Positions 22,295 through 34,539 of a DNA stretch of 64,000 bases are shown piece after piece. The stretch is taken from NCBI GenBank assembly GCA_034231615.1, contig CM067298.1:26182528-26246527 (forward strand). Direction: 5' to 3'. Below the pieces are notes generated by a model. The model saw nothing but the letters and a program-made list of their open reading frames with translations. It had not been told where the DNA came from and did not search any database. This DNA comes from Meghimatium bilineatum (taxonomy: Eukaryota > Mollusca > Gastropoda > Stylommatophora > Philomycidae). Both the position numbers and the translations under genes were made by a program. Positions within the stretch are counted from its first letter, which is position 1. Each line of letters starts with the position of its first letter.

Positions 22295-22915
22295 TCAGCC
22301 ATGAAAAGCGCTCAATGGCAGCAACCAGCCTCCGTGGTGGATATCAGCCCTGAGTAGGGCTCATTAGCAGCAGCCCATATCTCCGTTGGGGCAATCTGCC
22401 ATGAGAAGGACTCTCCGCAGTAGCCCCAGTCTCCTCGGGGAGTAGGGCTCAGCAGCAGCAGCCCCAATCTCCATGGACGTTGTTAGTCATGAGAAGGGCT
22501 AGGCAGCAGCAGTCCCAATCTTCTCGGCGTGCCGTCAAACCTGAGAATGGCTCGCGGCCACATCCCCAGTCTCATCGGAGATTGTCAACTCTGAGAAGGG
22601 CTCACCAGTAGCAGTCCCCATCTACGTGAATGTGGTCAGCCTTGAGAAAGGTTCGCGGCAGAAACCCCACTTCTTGGGGGGGCCATCATCCCCCAGAAGG
22701 GCTCACCCTCAACAGCCCCAGTATCTTCGGGGACCGTGAGCTCCGAAAAGCGCTCGCTGGATATTACCCCATCTCCAAGGGTTACTGTAAGCCATGAGAA
22801 GGACTCGCCGGCTGCAGCCCCTTATTTCCGCTAGGGGAGGGGGATCAGCCCAGAAAAGCGCACATGAACAGTCAGCCCTGTCTCCAAGTGGCAACTAGCC
22901 CTGAAAAGGGCCCAA
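22295..22915. repeat. GC-rich 51-bp minisatellite, about 13 diverged units
   Basis: The marker 'gagaagggctc' and its variants recur at about 22302, 22350, 22401, 22438, 22489, 22541, 22591, 22642, 22691, 22742, 22794, 22850 and 22901. The usual spacing is 50-52 bp, with one short (37) and one long (57) unit. A second marker, 'gcagccccagtctcc', falls midway. On the minus strand the unit reads roughly EPFSxLTxSxEIGxAAA (17 residues), but frameshifts and stops break it in both directions. It is a sharp GC-rich island in AT-rich DNA. Confidence 0.9.
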
Positions 22916-22919
22916 ACAC

Positions 22920-24630
22920 GCAGGAGAATTCACCTTTGACATATCATTTAACGATGATGTAGGAGATTAGAAATTATGAACTGGAGCATAAATCATGGAA
23001 GTCGTTATTTTGTTATTTGTTGTATACTTTTATGAATGACACCAATGTCTGCGGATTATTTTCGGTTATTCCCGTATTAGTTGTGCATATAACAATTATG
23101 TAATGGGCCTACTTTGTGCCATATGTGCCTTGTTTGTACAGGTGATGTTTGAAACCCGCATTCTATTCCTCACACCATGTGGGCTACCGGAATATGGACA
23201 TCAAGTTCAGTGTGCTAAAAATGGGGTTATCGTCTTCTTTCAAGCATCCGTGGGAGACGACTAAGGAAAGTCGAGAATAGGCTGATAACCTGTTACTGCA
23301 TATCTTGTCTCAATTGCTTACTTTTCTGTCTTTTATCAAACAAACCTGGTGAATGACATACATATTTTAAAGCTGAAATCGCTCACTTTTCCATTGTCAG
23401 TAAAATTGAGAGCAAAGTTAGTCTCGCATTTAGATATATCTGATTTCACCTTTTACAAAAACTGGATAATTTCACGGTGTCTTTCATCACTTGTGCAGTC
23501 TTGCTGGCTAATCAGGATTCATCTTTTTGAAGTGACACATTTGACTTTTCCAATGATTTTCATTGGTTATTTTGTGTCTACTTCAAGTTGAAAGCCAAAG
23601 AAAATCTCTAGTAAAATGCATCACTTTAGAAATATGAATCCCAAATTAGCCTAGAGGAATACTGTGTCGCCAGAGGAAATCAGGCGTAACGATGACAAAC
23701 TGATCGCTAGCCATAAAATGGTTTTCATACATTTTCAAGCAATACCAGTGTCTAGTTTCTGCTTAGCCAATTACCAAAATCTTTTTCCAGAATAGTTCTT
23801 CGCGCGGATCCCCACGTCATTTATCTTTGCTTAGCAAACTTTCCCCGTGCAATTCAGTGGTTGACGACACAAAGTATAAACATATTCCAGTGACTAACGA
23901 TTTGTCTCATCAGCCAAGATAAGTGACGTGTGTAATCGGTGTGAGGAAGACTTGCTTTCTTCTGGATTGTGCATGGATTATGGACTGCGTTGAATGCTAA
24001 AATAGAAAACATATTTATTGTGCAGTTAGTTGTGTTGAGAAGTTGCATTAACTTTATTGAATCTATATCATATAATTCAGAACGTTGTGTCTACGTAGTT
24101 GAACTGCGGAAAAAAAAATCTTCAATAATTTCTATGGAAACATTGAACTTTTTTAAAGGTAGGACTCAAATATAAACGTCTTTAAAACAGAGTGTTTTCG
24201 ATGTAATTAATTGACACTGTGTCTATGTATTATGTGTGTGCGGATAGGACAGAAAAGAAGGGGAGGGGGAATTAATGCTGAAATTATGGATTATCATTAT
24301 ATTTAGTAAACCCGTATATGCACTTTTTTCATAGGAAAAGTTGACTACGGAACCCTATTATAAACATCCTCATGGTCAATCACTGCGGCCCACGACAGCA
24401 GGTCACATTGGAACCGCTGAACAGCGTTGCAAGTAAATAGCCACCAAGTGTACATGGAAACATATATGACCACGCTTCAAATCCTAAGCCAGCCTGCATG
24501 CCACAGTATCCTTCATGTGTTTGCCAATCAATATCGCAATGATTCTGTATTCCCTGATGTGAACAGGGTTTTTGTTGCGCTTCAGTAAAAACTGTGGAAC
24601 CACTTCTCCCTGATAGTGCCACTTATAACT
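22920..24630. other. Mostly unrecognised; SINE A-like core near 23160-23275
   Basis: Around 23160-23275 the order 'gggctaccgg', a hairpin near 'gagacgactaaggaaag' and a GAGAATAGG stretch resembles the first half of SINE A at low identity. The remaining sequence shows no exon or named repeat. Confidence 0.35.
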
Positions 24631-24634
24631 TATC

Positions 24635-24815
24635 AGTCAAATTCTCTTCTTCTTCAGTGCTCACTATCAAAATCCCGCTGGCTCTCTCTTGTTGTAAAAT
24701 AATGGTCCTACTAGATTATTAGTAGAGTCTAGAGAATGGAAATGCCTTGTGACGCCGTTTTATTTGCGCAAATAGCCCGACACATCCATCTTCGACGGTA
24801 GTCAAATTATCAATG
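24635..24815 (-). mobile_element. SINE A, 3'-end subfamily copy
   Basis: The minus strand reads 'ttgcgcaaataaaacggcgt', 'catttccattctctagact', 'ctagtaggaccat', 'acaagagagagcc', then a GAAGAAGAAGAG tail. The same order occurs at 54775-54930 and partly at 27950-28115, so these are a subfamily with a longer 3' end. Confidence 0.65.
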
Positions 24816-24890
24816 TCACTTTGCGACATATTGTTGATATCATTATAACAGACCCCATCAGGACCTGGAGCAGTATTTCTCAAACTTGTT
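24815..24890 (-). pseudogene. Start of a Nimb-like RT domain (fragment)
   Basis: The minus strand reads SLRNTAPGPDGVCYNDINNM, equivalent to the STKNTAPGPDGIRYDDISRR stretch at the RT start of the LINE at 13874-16213. Only about 25 codons survive, directly beside a SINE A 3' end. Confidence 0.65.
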
Positions 24891-25291
24891 AAGAATCCGT
24901 GAGACTAACGAGAATTAATCAGGTCCGTTCTGAAAGCACAAAATCGCATTGCAACTCGAATAAACGGGTTTTTTCCGTACTTGACTAACCGCATTTTCCA
25001 AAAAAAAAGATGCGATGTCAAGACATTTAAACTGTGTAATCAAGTCACTGAGAACGGACCAATCGAGACTAATCGAAGCAGGAAGCAAGAGGATAAATTA
25101 AAAAATTCTTGAGACTAACGGGAATTGAGCCTGGTCCATTCTTACAGCACCGAATCGCCTTGCAACTCGAGTAAACGGGTTGTACCGTACGGCGACTCAG
25201 TGCTGACAGAAGGGACCTGATTCAATACCTGTTAGTCTCGCGAATTTTTAATTTATCCTCGTGCTACCTACTTGAATTTACTTGTATAGTC
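24880..25291. repeat. SINE B copies with an inverted duplication
   Basis: Minus-strand copies of a second SINE family (reference copy 52630-52790) lie at about 24880-25000 and 25079-25195; a plus-strand 3' part follows at about 25200-25291. The marker reading 'aactcgaataaacggg' and 'gttagtctc(a/g)cg' recurs. The segments 25079-25136 and 25200-25273 are complementary (for example 'gaggataaatt' against 'aatttatcctc'), making a long hairpin with the SINE head in its loop. Confidence 0.7.
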
Positions 25292-25294
25292 AAT

Positions 25295-27165
25295 CTTGTT
25301 CAGTAATGCACGAACATCTTCATCTTTGACATCACTTATTATTCCACGCTTGATCTTGCATATATTAGATAAGATATAGTTAATAACAAGCCGGTATGTG
25401 GGTCGGTTAAACACCCTCCCTTGGGAAATAACCATGACATCTGGTACTATGGAGTCAACAAAAAAGAGGTTATCCCCTTGCCCACCCAATATGTCACAAA
25501 ATCACAGGAAAAATGAAAGAATTGCCTACGAAAATGAGGAAACTATATTTTTTAGTTATCCCTTTTTACAATAATTTACGTCCTTTCTACGGCCTTGGTT
25601 AATACGACTGCAAAGTGTTCTGTTTCTGGTCAGCCTGTTGAAGTCGGCGTGTCAGAAAAGCCTTTCATTTATTCTCATCAGATCTTAGCCATGACTAGTC
25701 ATCTAACTGAAAGTGGTCATTCTCAACTGCGCAAGGTATCGTCCACGCTGCGATGGAAGCACCAGAACGCTTGCAGAGAGTTGTCCAAGCATATTTTACC
25801 ACAAAAACTCCTCCCCAATGTCAATTTCATCTGTTTAGCAAACTATTTAAATCATCGTCATTTTGTCAACATAGGCGCCCCCTATCTCTTTTTAAACACG
25901 GGATATGTTCAGGCTGTATCTGTGATATCATTCTTGCCATCCATCTTCCATGCCTTGACCACACTGTCTTTTGACGAATCACAGTCTATCCAGTTCCAGA
26001 TTTTACCACGGTGCATTACTAGATATCTCCCCACTGTACTCTGTGGTATGTAGCTTGCACCGTTTAATTTTTCAAGTATGATCTCGTTATGTCAAATGTG
26101 AATTTCCTCGGTGCAAGCAATATTCTGCGGCCAGGGCGTAGTGGTTACACCATTCGCCTAGTGTTCAAGAGCTTAGAGATCATGGTTACAAATGTGGCTC
26201 GTATTGTTTTATGGGGATTATCACTTGAAACTACATAATTACGTGCTGTGAGCGGTTCTGTCGACAGACAGCATACCGCTTCGTTCAGAGTAAGTATAGC
26301 ACAATGAAGTCAATTATCCACTCCTTTTGAGCCCTTTATGAGTTCCCAATGATTATCGTCATTCTCCAATAGAACACGGTTCCTGACTGCACCTATATAA
26401 GGAGTTAGTTGATATGCTGAAAGTGTTATTTAGGAAAGTAGTTTATCTAATGTGTGACTACCACAAACATGCAACGATTGATTCCTTTTCTGCTGTTGCA
26501 ATCATGGTGGTACTATTTGTCATTTATTGTGGCCTCGGTTCGCGTAACTTGTACAGACACAAGTGAATAGATTGAAGTGAGTCCAGAATGAAGCTGTGAG
26601 TATGGATGACACTGTATGCAATAGATTGCCTTGGATAAGTCTTCAGAAAAAAAGGAAAAAAAAATACAGTTGCCAAAAAAATAATAATAAAAGACATTTT
26701 TCTATGTTCAAATGTTATTGCCTCTTCTCATTAGACTTTTGATGACCTTTCTTGTGAAGAATCATTAAGAGGGGAAGGAAAGAGGATTTAAATACTTTTT
26801 TGGCTACATTCCTAGTACTAAAAGTCATGTTCTGCTTCGCTATGGGTGTTTAAATAACAAGTGGGATCTACTATAACCTATTTAGTGATGCAAATGTGGC
26901 ATATCTTAATGTAGCCAAAAATGACCACCACTCTTTGCATGAACGTCTACATAAAAGGAAAGATGAGTGAAATATGACAAGAAGTGAATAACAGTAGTAG
27001 AGTTGGTCAGTTTGCAAATTGTAAAAAGTAAGAAAAAGCACTGGATGGTTGGATGTAAGCTAAGTGTAAAAAGCCTCAGATAAATAAAGTGATACAACTA
27101 GATGTTTACTGAATCAGCTGCCATGAGGACACGGGTGAAAATGCAAGAACTTGTTCAATTCTACT
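25295..27165. other. No recognisable feature
   Basis: Holds a few open frames without homology I can name, including a minus-strand frame 25489-25268 beginning MGGQGDNLFFVDSIVPDV that ends at the SINE boundary. It might be part of a transposase or an exon; nothing in it settles the question. Confidence 0.3.
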
Positions 27166-27169
27166 AAAA

Positions 27170-27460
27170 ATCATAAGACATCATATTCAGAGATGACTCA
27201 ATTAACAGAGGAACTAACAGGTTCGGATGGGTGCTAGGTTGTCTACAGGATTGCCAGGAATGTGTTTGAGAAATCGTCTGCCTATGCAATAACAACATAG
27301 AGCAAGAGAATGGAGATAGAAGCAATTATGAAGTATCCCCTTGACTGTAAACGTAAATACCAACTTGCATAATGATATTCACTGGCTCTCAAATCATGCT
27401 GCATAAGATTGAAAAGTTGCATTTAAAAAAAAAGAATGGGAATTAATTATGAGCAAAGTT
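27170..27460 (+). pseudogene. Nimb-like LINE, RNase H fragment
   Basis: The forward strand, with frameshifts, gives N-R-FGW.., 'EIVCLCN' type text and RMEIEA-like sequence, then WL..NTN and SQIMLHKIEKL. These correspond to the RNase H segment GAFAVTTSSMTMETMAV...SMIKK of the LINE at 13874-16213. Confidence 0.5.
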
Positions 27461-27469
27461 TGTGTTTAC

Positions 27470-27945
27470 AGTTTTACATTGATAATATGTCGTTGATTGC
27501 AAGGACCAGAGGAATAACAAAGCAAACTCATTGATAGGAAACAATGTGGTGGATGGCATGTCTACACTGGCCACCGGTAGTACTAAGAAGAGACTTGGAT
27601 GACAATAAGGTAGAGAAAGATTTTCTACAGAATGAAGAGGACGAGACGATCATGTAGGATATAGAAACACTGAGTGTTTCTTTGTGATCTGTAGGAGTAG
27701 GGGGAATTCACATCGAAGGTATAGGCCTATTTCTATTTATAACATATGCAAAATGTCTGTTTTCTCTACTTTCTATCAGTTTTTTTCTGATTATCCTTGC
27801 TAATAATCTACATCTTCCACATCCTTTCATGAATAGTCTGTCTCTTCCACTTCCTCATGTAAATAGCTAAAATAATTAGCTTCTTTTGCTATCATCTCAA
27901 AAGCAGTTTGTGGTTTTTGAAATATTGTGTTCTTAAATAGATTTG
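27470..27945. other. No recognisable feature
   Basis: Possibly the eroded 3' part of the preceding LINE fragment. No motif can be read. Confidence 0.3.
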
Positions 27946-27949
27946 TACT

Positions 27950-28115
27950 GCCGAAGACAGATGTATCAGGCCATTGGTGCAAGTAAAACAGTGACACAAC
28001 ACATTTCCATTCTCTGGACTACATTCTGCTGGAAATCTAGTAGGACCATGGTCCTGTTACAAGAGAGATCCTGAGGGAGTTTGAGAATGAACGTTGAAGA
28101 AGAAGAAAAATATAT
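27950..28115 (+). mobile_element. SINE A, 3'-end subfamily copy
   Basis: Reads 'gatgtatcaggccattgg', 'ccattctctggactac', 'ctagtaggaccatggtcctg', 'gagtttgagaatgaacg' and a GAAGAAGAAGAAA tail. The 5' half is missing. Confidence 0.75.
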
Positions 28116-28119
28116 TTTG

Positions 28120-29393
<1,274 letters not shown>

Positions 29394-29582
29394 CTATATA
29401 AGTATAAATAATAGTCTTTGTGGTGCAACATTTAGAGAAAACAACAGTGCACATCATGCTGGGGGAACCAGATGAGCTGCAATCATTAATATGGTCCTAG
29501 CTGCTAACGTGTATGTGGTGCCCTAGCTATGAACAGGCAGCAAATGGAGAGTGGTAAAATGGTAAAAAGTAACTTTGCAGTA

Positions 29583-29865
29583 CGTGACTTCTTCTGTGTT
29601 CATTTTCAAGCTCCTGCAAATTAGCAGTCTGTAGAATGGAATGCGCTGTATCATAGTTTACAACTTTGCTGCAATATCTGTGCCATTCGACCTGATACAT
29701 CAGACTTTAGTATGGATTCTGAGTGAATTTGGTCCTATATGGGATGGGGCAACCAACCTCACCTCCAAAACCGCCTTAGTTGACTCCTACAACATGCATG
29801 GCAGGTAACAGTGTTGTTATTTTTTGATCCTCTTTCAAGCCTTGGCAACACACATGTGCAATGCA
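29583..29865 (-). mobile_element. SINE A copy
   Basis: Minus strand: GTGTTGCC head, 'gcttgaaagagg' hairpin, GTTG/CAAC hairpin before CTAAGG, the 'gtctgatgtatcagg' box, the 'cattctacagac' region and a GAAGAAG tail. The GTTG/CAAC arms differ from the GTCG/CGAC and GTCAT/ATGAC of other copies but still pair. Confidence 0.82.
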
Positions 29866-29869
29866 TAAC

Positions 29870-30560
29870 AATTCCCTGGAAGAACTGAGAACCAGGAAAA
29901 CATTTTAGCTCTGCATAATTAGAGAGCCACCTTGGATGACTGAAGATGGTTAAATACAAGACTATGCACCTACATTTTAACGATAGAATAGAACTAATCT
30001 TACATTATTTAACGAAATGAAATATCAATAAAGGTGTATTTTTGTAGCTTCAATTTTCTGCCGGATGCATTGATCTGAACGATACGCAGAAAGCCCTCCC
30101 TGCCCCTTGGTGGAGAGGGCTCTCAGTGTGTAGCGCGCAGATCAATAATAGCCACTTTTTAATCTTTGGTTAAATTAACCATTTTGATTTACTAGTTTAC
30201 TAGTGACATGATTACAGTGACATCATGAAAGCTGCACATACTATAGCAAAGTTTGAATGGAACTGCACAAAAAATTGGAATGTAGGCACTTGTTCTTGTA
30301 CTGCACCGATGCATAGCTGTCTTCCCCACACATCCAAGTTATCATGGCCCAGGTATGGATTTCTATGGACAGCTCTGGCAAGAAAGTGCTTGGCAGGGGA
30401 ATAGTACTCCAACTCTGCATGTTGTGGAAAGGTAGAAAAACCACAAAACCCCTAGAGTTTTGGGGTTCTCTACTCTCTGAGCAGAAGACTTCCTCTCAAA
30501 TCATTTCACACAGCTGAGAGCTGGAGACTTTTGAGTATGAAAAGCTCTGGAGAAACCACC
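29870..30560. other. No recognisable gene; short inverted motif near 30095-30125
   Basis: Near 30090-30130 the texts 'gaaagccctccctgcccc' and 'ggtggagagggctctcag' can fold on each other. No coding exon was recognised. Confidence 0.3.
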
Positions 30561-30578
30561 CAATTGAACATAGGAAGT

Positions 30579-30861
30579 CGCCCATGTGTTACCGAGGCCC
30601 GAAAGGGGAGTAAAGAATAGCAACACTGTTTACCTTCCACGCATGTCGTAAAAGGCGACTAAGGAGGTTATGGGATGGAGTTGGCTTTCCCATCCCATAT
30701 AGGGTCATTGACCCAAAGCCATGCTGAAGTTGGATGTGTCAGGCCGAAAGGCGCAGATATCGCAGCAATGCTGTAAACCATGACACAACACATTCCGTTC
30801 TCCAGACTACATCCTGCTAATCTGCTGGAGTTTGAGAATGAACGCAGAAGAAGAAGAAGAA
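30579..30861 (+). mobile_element. SINE A, best full-length copy with target-site duplication
   Basis: This 283-bp copy defines the family here. Order: CGCCCAT start, GTGTTACC head, CCCGAAAGGGG hairpin, GTCGT..GCGAC hairpin then TAAGGAGG, a 10-bp hairpin (tatgggatgg with ccatcccata), the 'gctgaagttggatgtgtc' box with 'gaaaggcgcag', a 3' hairpin (CTCCAG with CTGGAG), 'tttgagaatgaacgc' and (AAG)n. The 13-bp repeat GAACATAGGAAGT flanks it at 30566-30578 and 30862-30874. No pol III A/B boxes are obvious, so its promoter type is unclear. Confidence 0.92.
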
Positions 30862-30949
30862 GAACATAGGAAGTAAAGGCTAATCACTGAATTTCCTGGG
30901 GATCAAAACAACACTATAAATATTAGTAAATAAGCTATATTTTCCAAAT

Positions 30950-31265
30950 GGCGGCATATAGTTGTGAGACATAGGCAATGACATCCACAATGGGAAAGAA
31001 AATATTTGCAGTCTAATTAAAATGCTATAGAAAGGTCCTAAGAATATTATGGACAGAGAGGTGATCTGGTTCAAGTGATAAGACCTAAATATAGAAGAAA
31101 ATTGACTCCTCAAAACCATCATAAAATGCAAGCTAACATATTTTGGATATGTAAAAAGACAAAATGGAAAAGTTCCTGGAAAGGGAAAAAGAGGACATCC
31201 AAGACGTCGATGGATATACATACTTACACAATTATTTGAAGAATGTGAATTGTCAGTGGCTATGT
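30950..31265 (+). pseudogene. LINE fragment, post-RT region (RTE-like)
   Basis: Reads across frameshifts YSCET, LKCYRKVLRILWTER, a YFGYVKRQNGK-like stretch and GKGKRGHPRRRW-like basic text. It matches 49690-50075 landmark for landmark. Confidence 0.65.
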
Positions 31266-31269
31266 AATA

Positions 31270-31805
31270 ATTATTTCTGACAGTATGTACCACAGTATTA
31301 TACACAAAGAAGTATTTTTTTTAAATATGAATCGCTACACAAAAGTCGAAGGGATAATTCTGATTTTTCACCAAGCTCAAGTCTGCATACCCATTTTTAT
31401 CTGAGTATCCTTTTGCATGTGAGCTGGCTCAGGAAATAGTTGTACTGTGAATCACCCTGTAGGTCTATATAAAATATTGGTGATTGAATATCAAATACTA
31501 CAATTGTGCTAAGCAGAATACTCGAACAGTATGATAAAAATTCATGAAAACTTTCAAAAAGCTCTTTGAAATTTTTTCTATGAAGAAGTAGTTCAAGAAA
31601 ACTTAAACAGTAAGTAAATAAAATGTGATACTGACCAGATCATCCCTAAGTTACCATTGATTGAAAAAAATACAGGCCTGCCACCTAATACACAGCATTC
31701 CCCAATGCATCTTGATGGTGTGAACACAGTGTAATTTTACCTCTTGTGATGAGGAATGCTCCTTTTAACGCATCCATTAGTTCAGTTCGGTTTTATCAGA
31801 GCTTA
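31270..31805. other. No recognisable feature
   Basis: AT-rich sequence without named repeats or exons. Confidence 0.35.
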
Positions 31806-31809
31806 ATTA

Positions 31810-32495
31810 TAATCTATGTGATTGTCTATCTGTCTGTTTAGAACACCAAACCCACTAATTGTACACATAGACAACATAGGAGTAAAACAAGTATTGGAGT
31901 TAAAATATCTCAGTAGTATTTTCATGGAAGATGGAAGTCTTGATAGAGACGAGATATCAAAAGGCAAATGCAGTAACATACCAACTGTCACCACTGCTTT
32001 TTCATCTCAAGATTGAGATGGAAGTTAAAAGACAAATGATTTACAGTGTATTCGTACCAACACTGTGTTACTAGTGCCAAACCTGGTCTCTCTCATCTTC
32101 ACATTACAGAAAGATAGTGACATGTGAGATGAAATGCTTGAGGAAAGCTGCAGGGGTCACCAGGCTTTGTAGATTGCGAAATGAAGACACCAGGGAAAGA
32201 ATAGGTGTAACACCTTGTATAGAATATATAGAAAGGCACTAGATCAAGTGGTTTGGCCATATTATGAGAATGCATTACGACAAGTTGCCTGTACAGGCAT
32301 ATAACCAAATCATGGTACAAAGCCAGAGGAAGACCACAAAAAAGATGGATGGAAACGTCAGGGAAATCTTGAACAAACACGGTCATAGCACAGCTGAAGT
32401 GAAACATCTGGCCTTGGAACACAAACTTGAGCTTCAATCACCACTACGTTTAATGTCAAGAATGGATAACAAACCACGTGGGGAAAGACAATAGA
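31810..32495 (+). pseudogene. LINE fragment, C-terminal region (RTE-like family 2)
   Basis: Reads VLELKYLSSIFMEDGSLDRD, then KCLRKAAGVTRLCRLRNEDT, RERIGVTPCIEYIERH, IKWFGHIMRMHYDKLPVQAY and a closing HLALEHKLELQSPLRLMS. This is the longest of four plus-strand copies of the same tail (also 33560, 47850, 50100). Frameshifts and a stop break it. Confidence 0.75.
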
Positions 32496-32499
32496 CAAT

Positions 32500-33455
32500 A
32501 ATAATACAAAATAATGGAGGTCAGGGTTAGGAAATATGTGTGTGTGTATGTGTAAGGGATTTTGGTTCTTTCTTCAGAGGAAAAACAGTTTAATGACTGG
32601 TATAAAGTAATTAGTAAACACAGGTTGTATATATTTAAGTTAAATGTGAATCATAGGTTTTTACCTAACAGCCATTTATTGGTTGTCATTTTAATAACAT
32701 GGACATATAAATATATAAATACTATTAACATATAAACAATGCCCAGTCTGTAACTGTTCAATTTGTAATAAAATGTTTTCGAGTCAAATAGTTTTTGCTT
32801 ATGAATAAGAACAATAAAAATGAACACAATAATATACATCTTTAGGTACAGGTCATAACATTTTATTATAACTGACCATGTCAAATTATTGAACCTGCTA
32901 AAACTGAGTTTCAACAAAATAAACATTGTTTTTATCATATAGGCCTACATAGCCTAAATATGATACGTTCATTGTCAATATGACTATAAACCAATTAAAA
33001 AACCAAGGAGAAATGTTGATATAATTAAATTAACTATTATATTTGTCACATTGTGACACATAAAATGTATGTAAACAATTGGTATGTATAACATTAAAAA
33101 AAACCAATAAAATAATACAAATCTAAAGACACAAACTGCTTATATATGTAGCAATCTAATGTGGATAGCAACATGAACAATCTTAAATGTTCTAACTGTA
33201 TATAAATAGTCAGTTAGAAATACTGGGGCAATGATGTGATCAGAAATTGTGTATAAAGGTATGTAGATTTCTTGTTGTCAAGAATAACTATTGGTGTAAA
33301 TTATGATATCAAAATGAAATGGAAATAATCACAGCAGAAGATTTGGTAACATCATGTCATATTGAGCAGTGTTATTTTGTTAAATTAAATATATTGAATT
33401 TAAAATGATGCAGGTGATCTGGCACTCAATGTGATGTTGTCAATCCCCACCATAA
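32500..33455. other. No recognisable feature
   Basis: AT-rich; no recognisable exon or element. Confidence 0.35.
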
Positions 33456-33460
33456 GCCTA

Positions 33461-33558
33461 ACAGGAAACCTATATATAACCAAAGAAACCTATATATAAC
33501 CAAATGAAACCTATATATAACCAAAGTAATCTAACCTAAATATGGGTTAGATTACTTC
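33461..33558. repeat. About 21-bp tandem repeat and adjoining hairpin
   Basis: Three copies of 'gaaacctatatataacca' lie at 33463-33520. They are followed by a near-perfect hairpin with arms 'agtaatctaacc' and 'ggttagattact' (33523-33557). Confidence 0.85.
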
Positions 33559-33559
33559 T

Positions 33560-34045
33560 CCACCCAAAGATTAAGATGGAAATAAAAAGATAGATATCTA
33601 AAATACTTATACCAACACTTTGCTACCAATGTCAAACATGATCTCACAGAAGAAAAAATTGTTACATGTGAAATAAGTGTCTAAGAAAAGCTGCAATGCT
33701 TACTAAACTAATTAAAATAAAAATTAAGAAATTAGGAAAAAAGTTGGTATAATATCATGTACTGAATATATCAAAATACAGCAAGTAAAATGGTTCGGTC
33801 ACCTTATGAGAATGAACACAAACATCAATAAGCATATATAACAAAATAATATTCAGACATAAAGCCAAAGGTAGACCAAGAAAACAGTGGATAGAAATCA
33901 TCAAGATAACTTTGAACAAACATGGACTTAATACAACCAAGATGACACATCTGGCCTTGGAAGGACAACTGAATCTCCCATCCCTATGCTTAAAGGCAAG
34001 TGTGAATGTTATCAACCATCAATCACCTAGGGATGGACTAATAAT
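33560..34045 (+). pseudogene. LINE fragment, C-terminal region (RTE-like family 2)
   Basis: Reads K-CLRKAAM-like text, IISCTEYIKIQQVKWFGHLM, RMNTN, a GRPRKQWIEIIKITLNKHGLN stretch (given in part) and HLALEGQLNLPSLCLKAS. It directly precedes the Penelope-like insertion at 34060. Confidence 0.7.
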
Positions 34046-34059
34046 ATGGTAAAATTGGG

Positions 34060-34516
34060 GTAAATGCAATTAAAGTAAATAGGTTACTAGAAAACTATCA
34101 ATATAAAATAATAAAATATAGATAATAACAATAAAAAAAGAACAAATACAATTGTCAACATGTCGGTCCAATTGGGACCTTTATCAAGACAACAAAAACA
34201 GTTAAGAACAAAAAACCATAACGAATATAAACAAACATAAATATGGGTGTTGATTTCCTGGTGGGAGAAATCCATTTTGTTTATATTCGTCATGGTTTTT
34301 TGTTCTTAACTGTTTTTGTTGTCTTGATAAAGGTCCCAATTGGACAGACGCGTTGACAATTGTATTTGTTCTTTTTTTATTGTTATTTTCTATATTTTAT
34401 TATTTTATATTGATAGTTTTCTAGTAACCTATTTACTTTATTTGCATTTACCTCTATTTGTATGGTTACTGTGGCACTTCCTTTTTGTTGGTCATCCTCC
34501 GATATTTGGGTTATTT
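34060..34516. mobile_element. Penelope-like insertion with inverted arms and 19-bp target duplication
   Basis: Two complementary arms of about 180 bp (about 34060-34241 and 34276-34457) flank a spacer of about 35 bp. The right arm continues into a unique tail ending 'tcctccgatatttgggttattt'. A 19-bp direct repeat ATAATATGGTAAAATTGGG lies at 34041-34059 and 34517-34535. Each arm carries 'cttgataaaggtcccaattg' followed by a GGAC(C) and GTTGACAATTG block, resembling a decayed hammerhead core. Inverted, truncated terminal repeats are typical of Penelope-like elements. No RT is present. Confidence 0.6.
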
Positions 34517-34539
34517 ATAATATGGTAAAATTGGGCAGG

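Noticed and set aside
25595..26053. 152-codon plus-strand frame
   Set aside because: No domain, no splice-site context and low-complexity composition. Likely chance.
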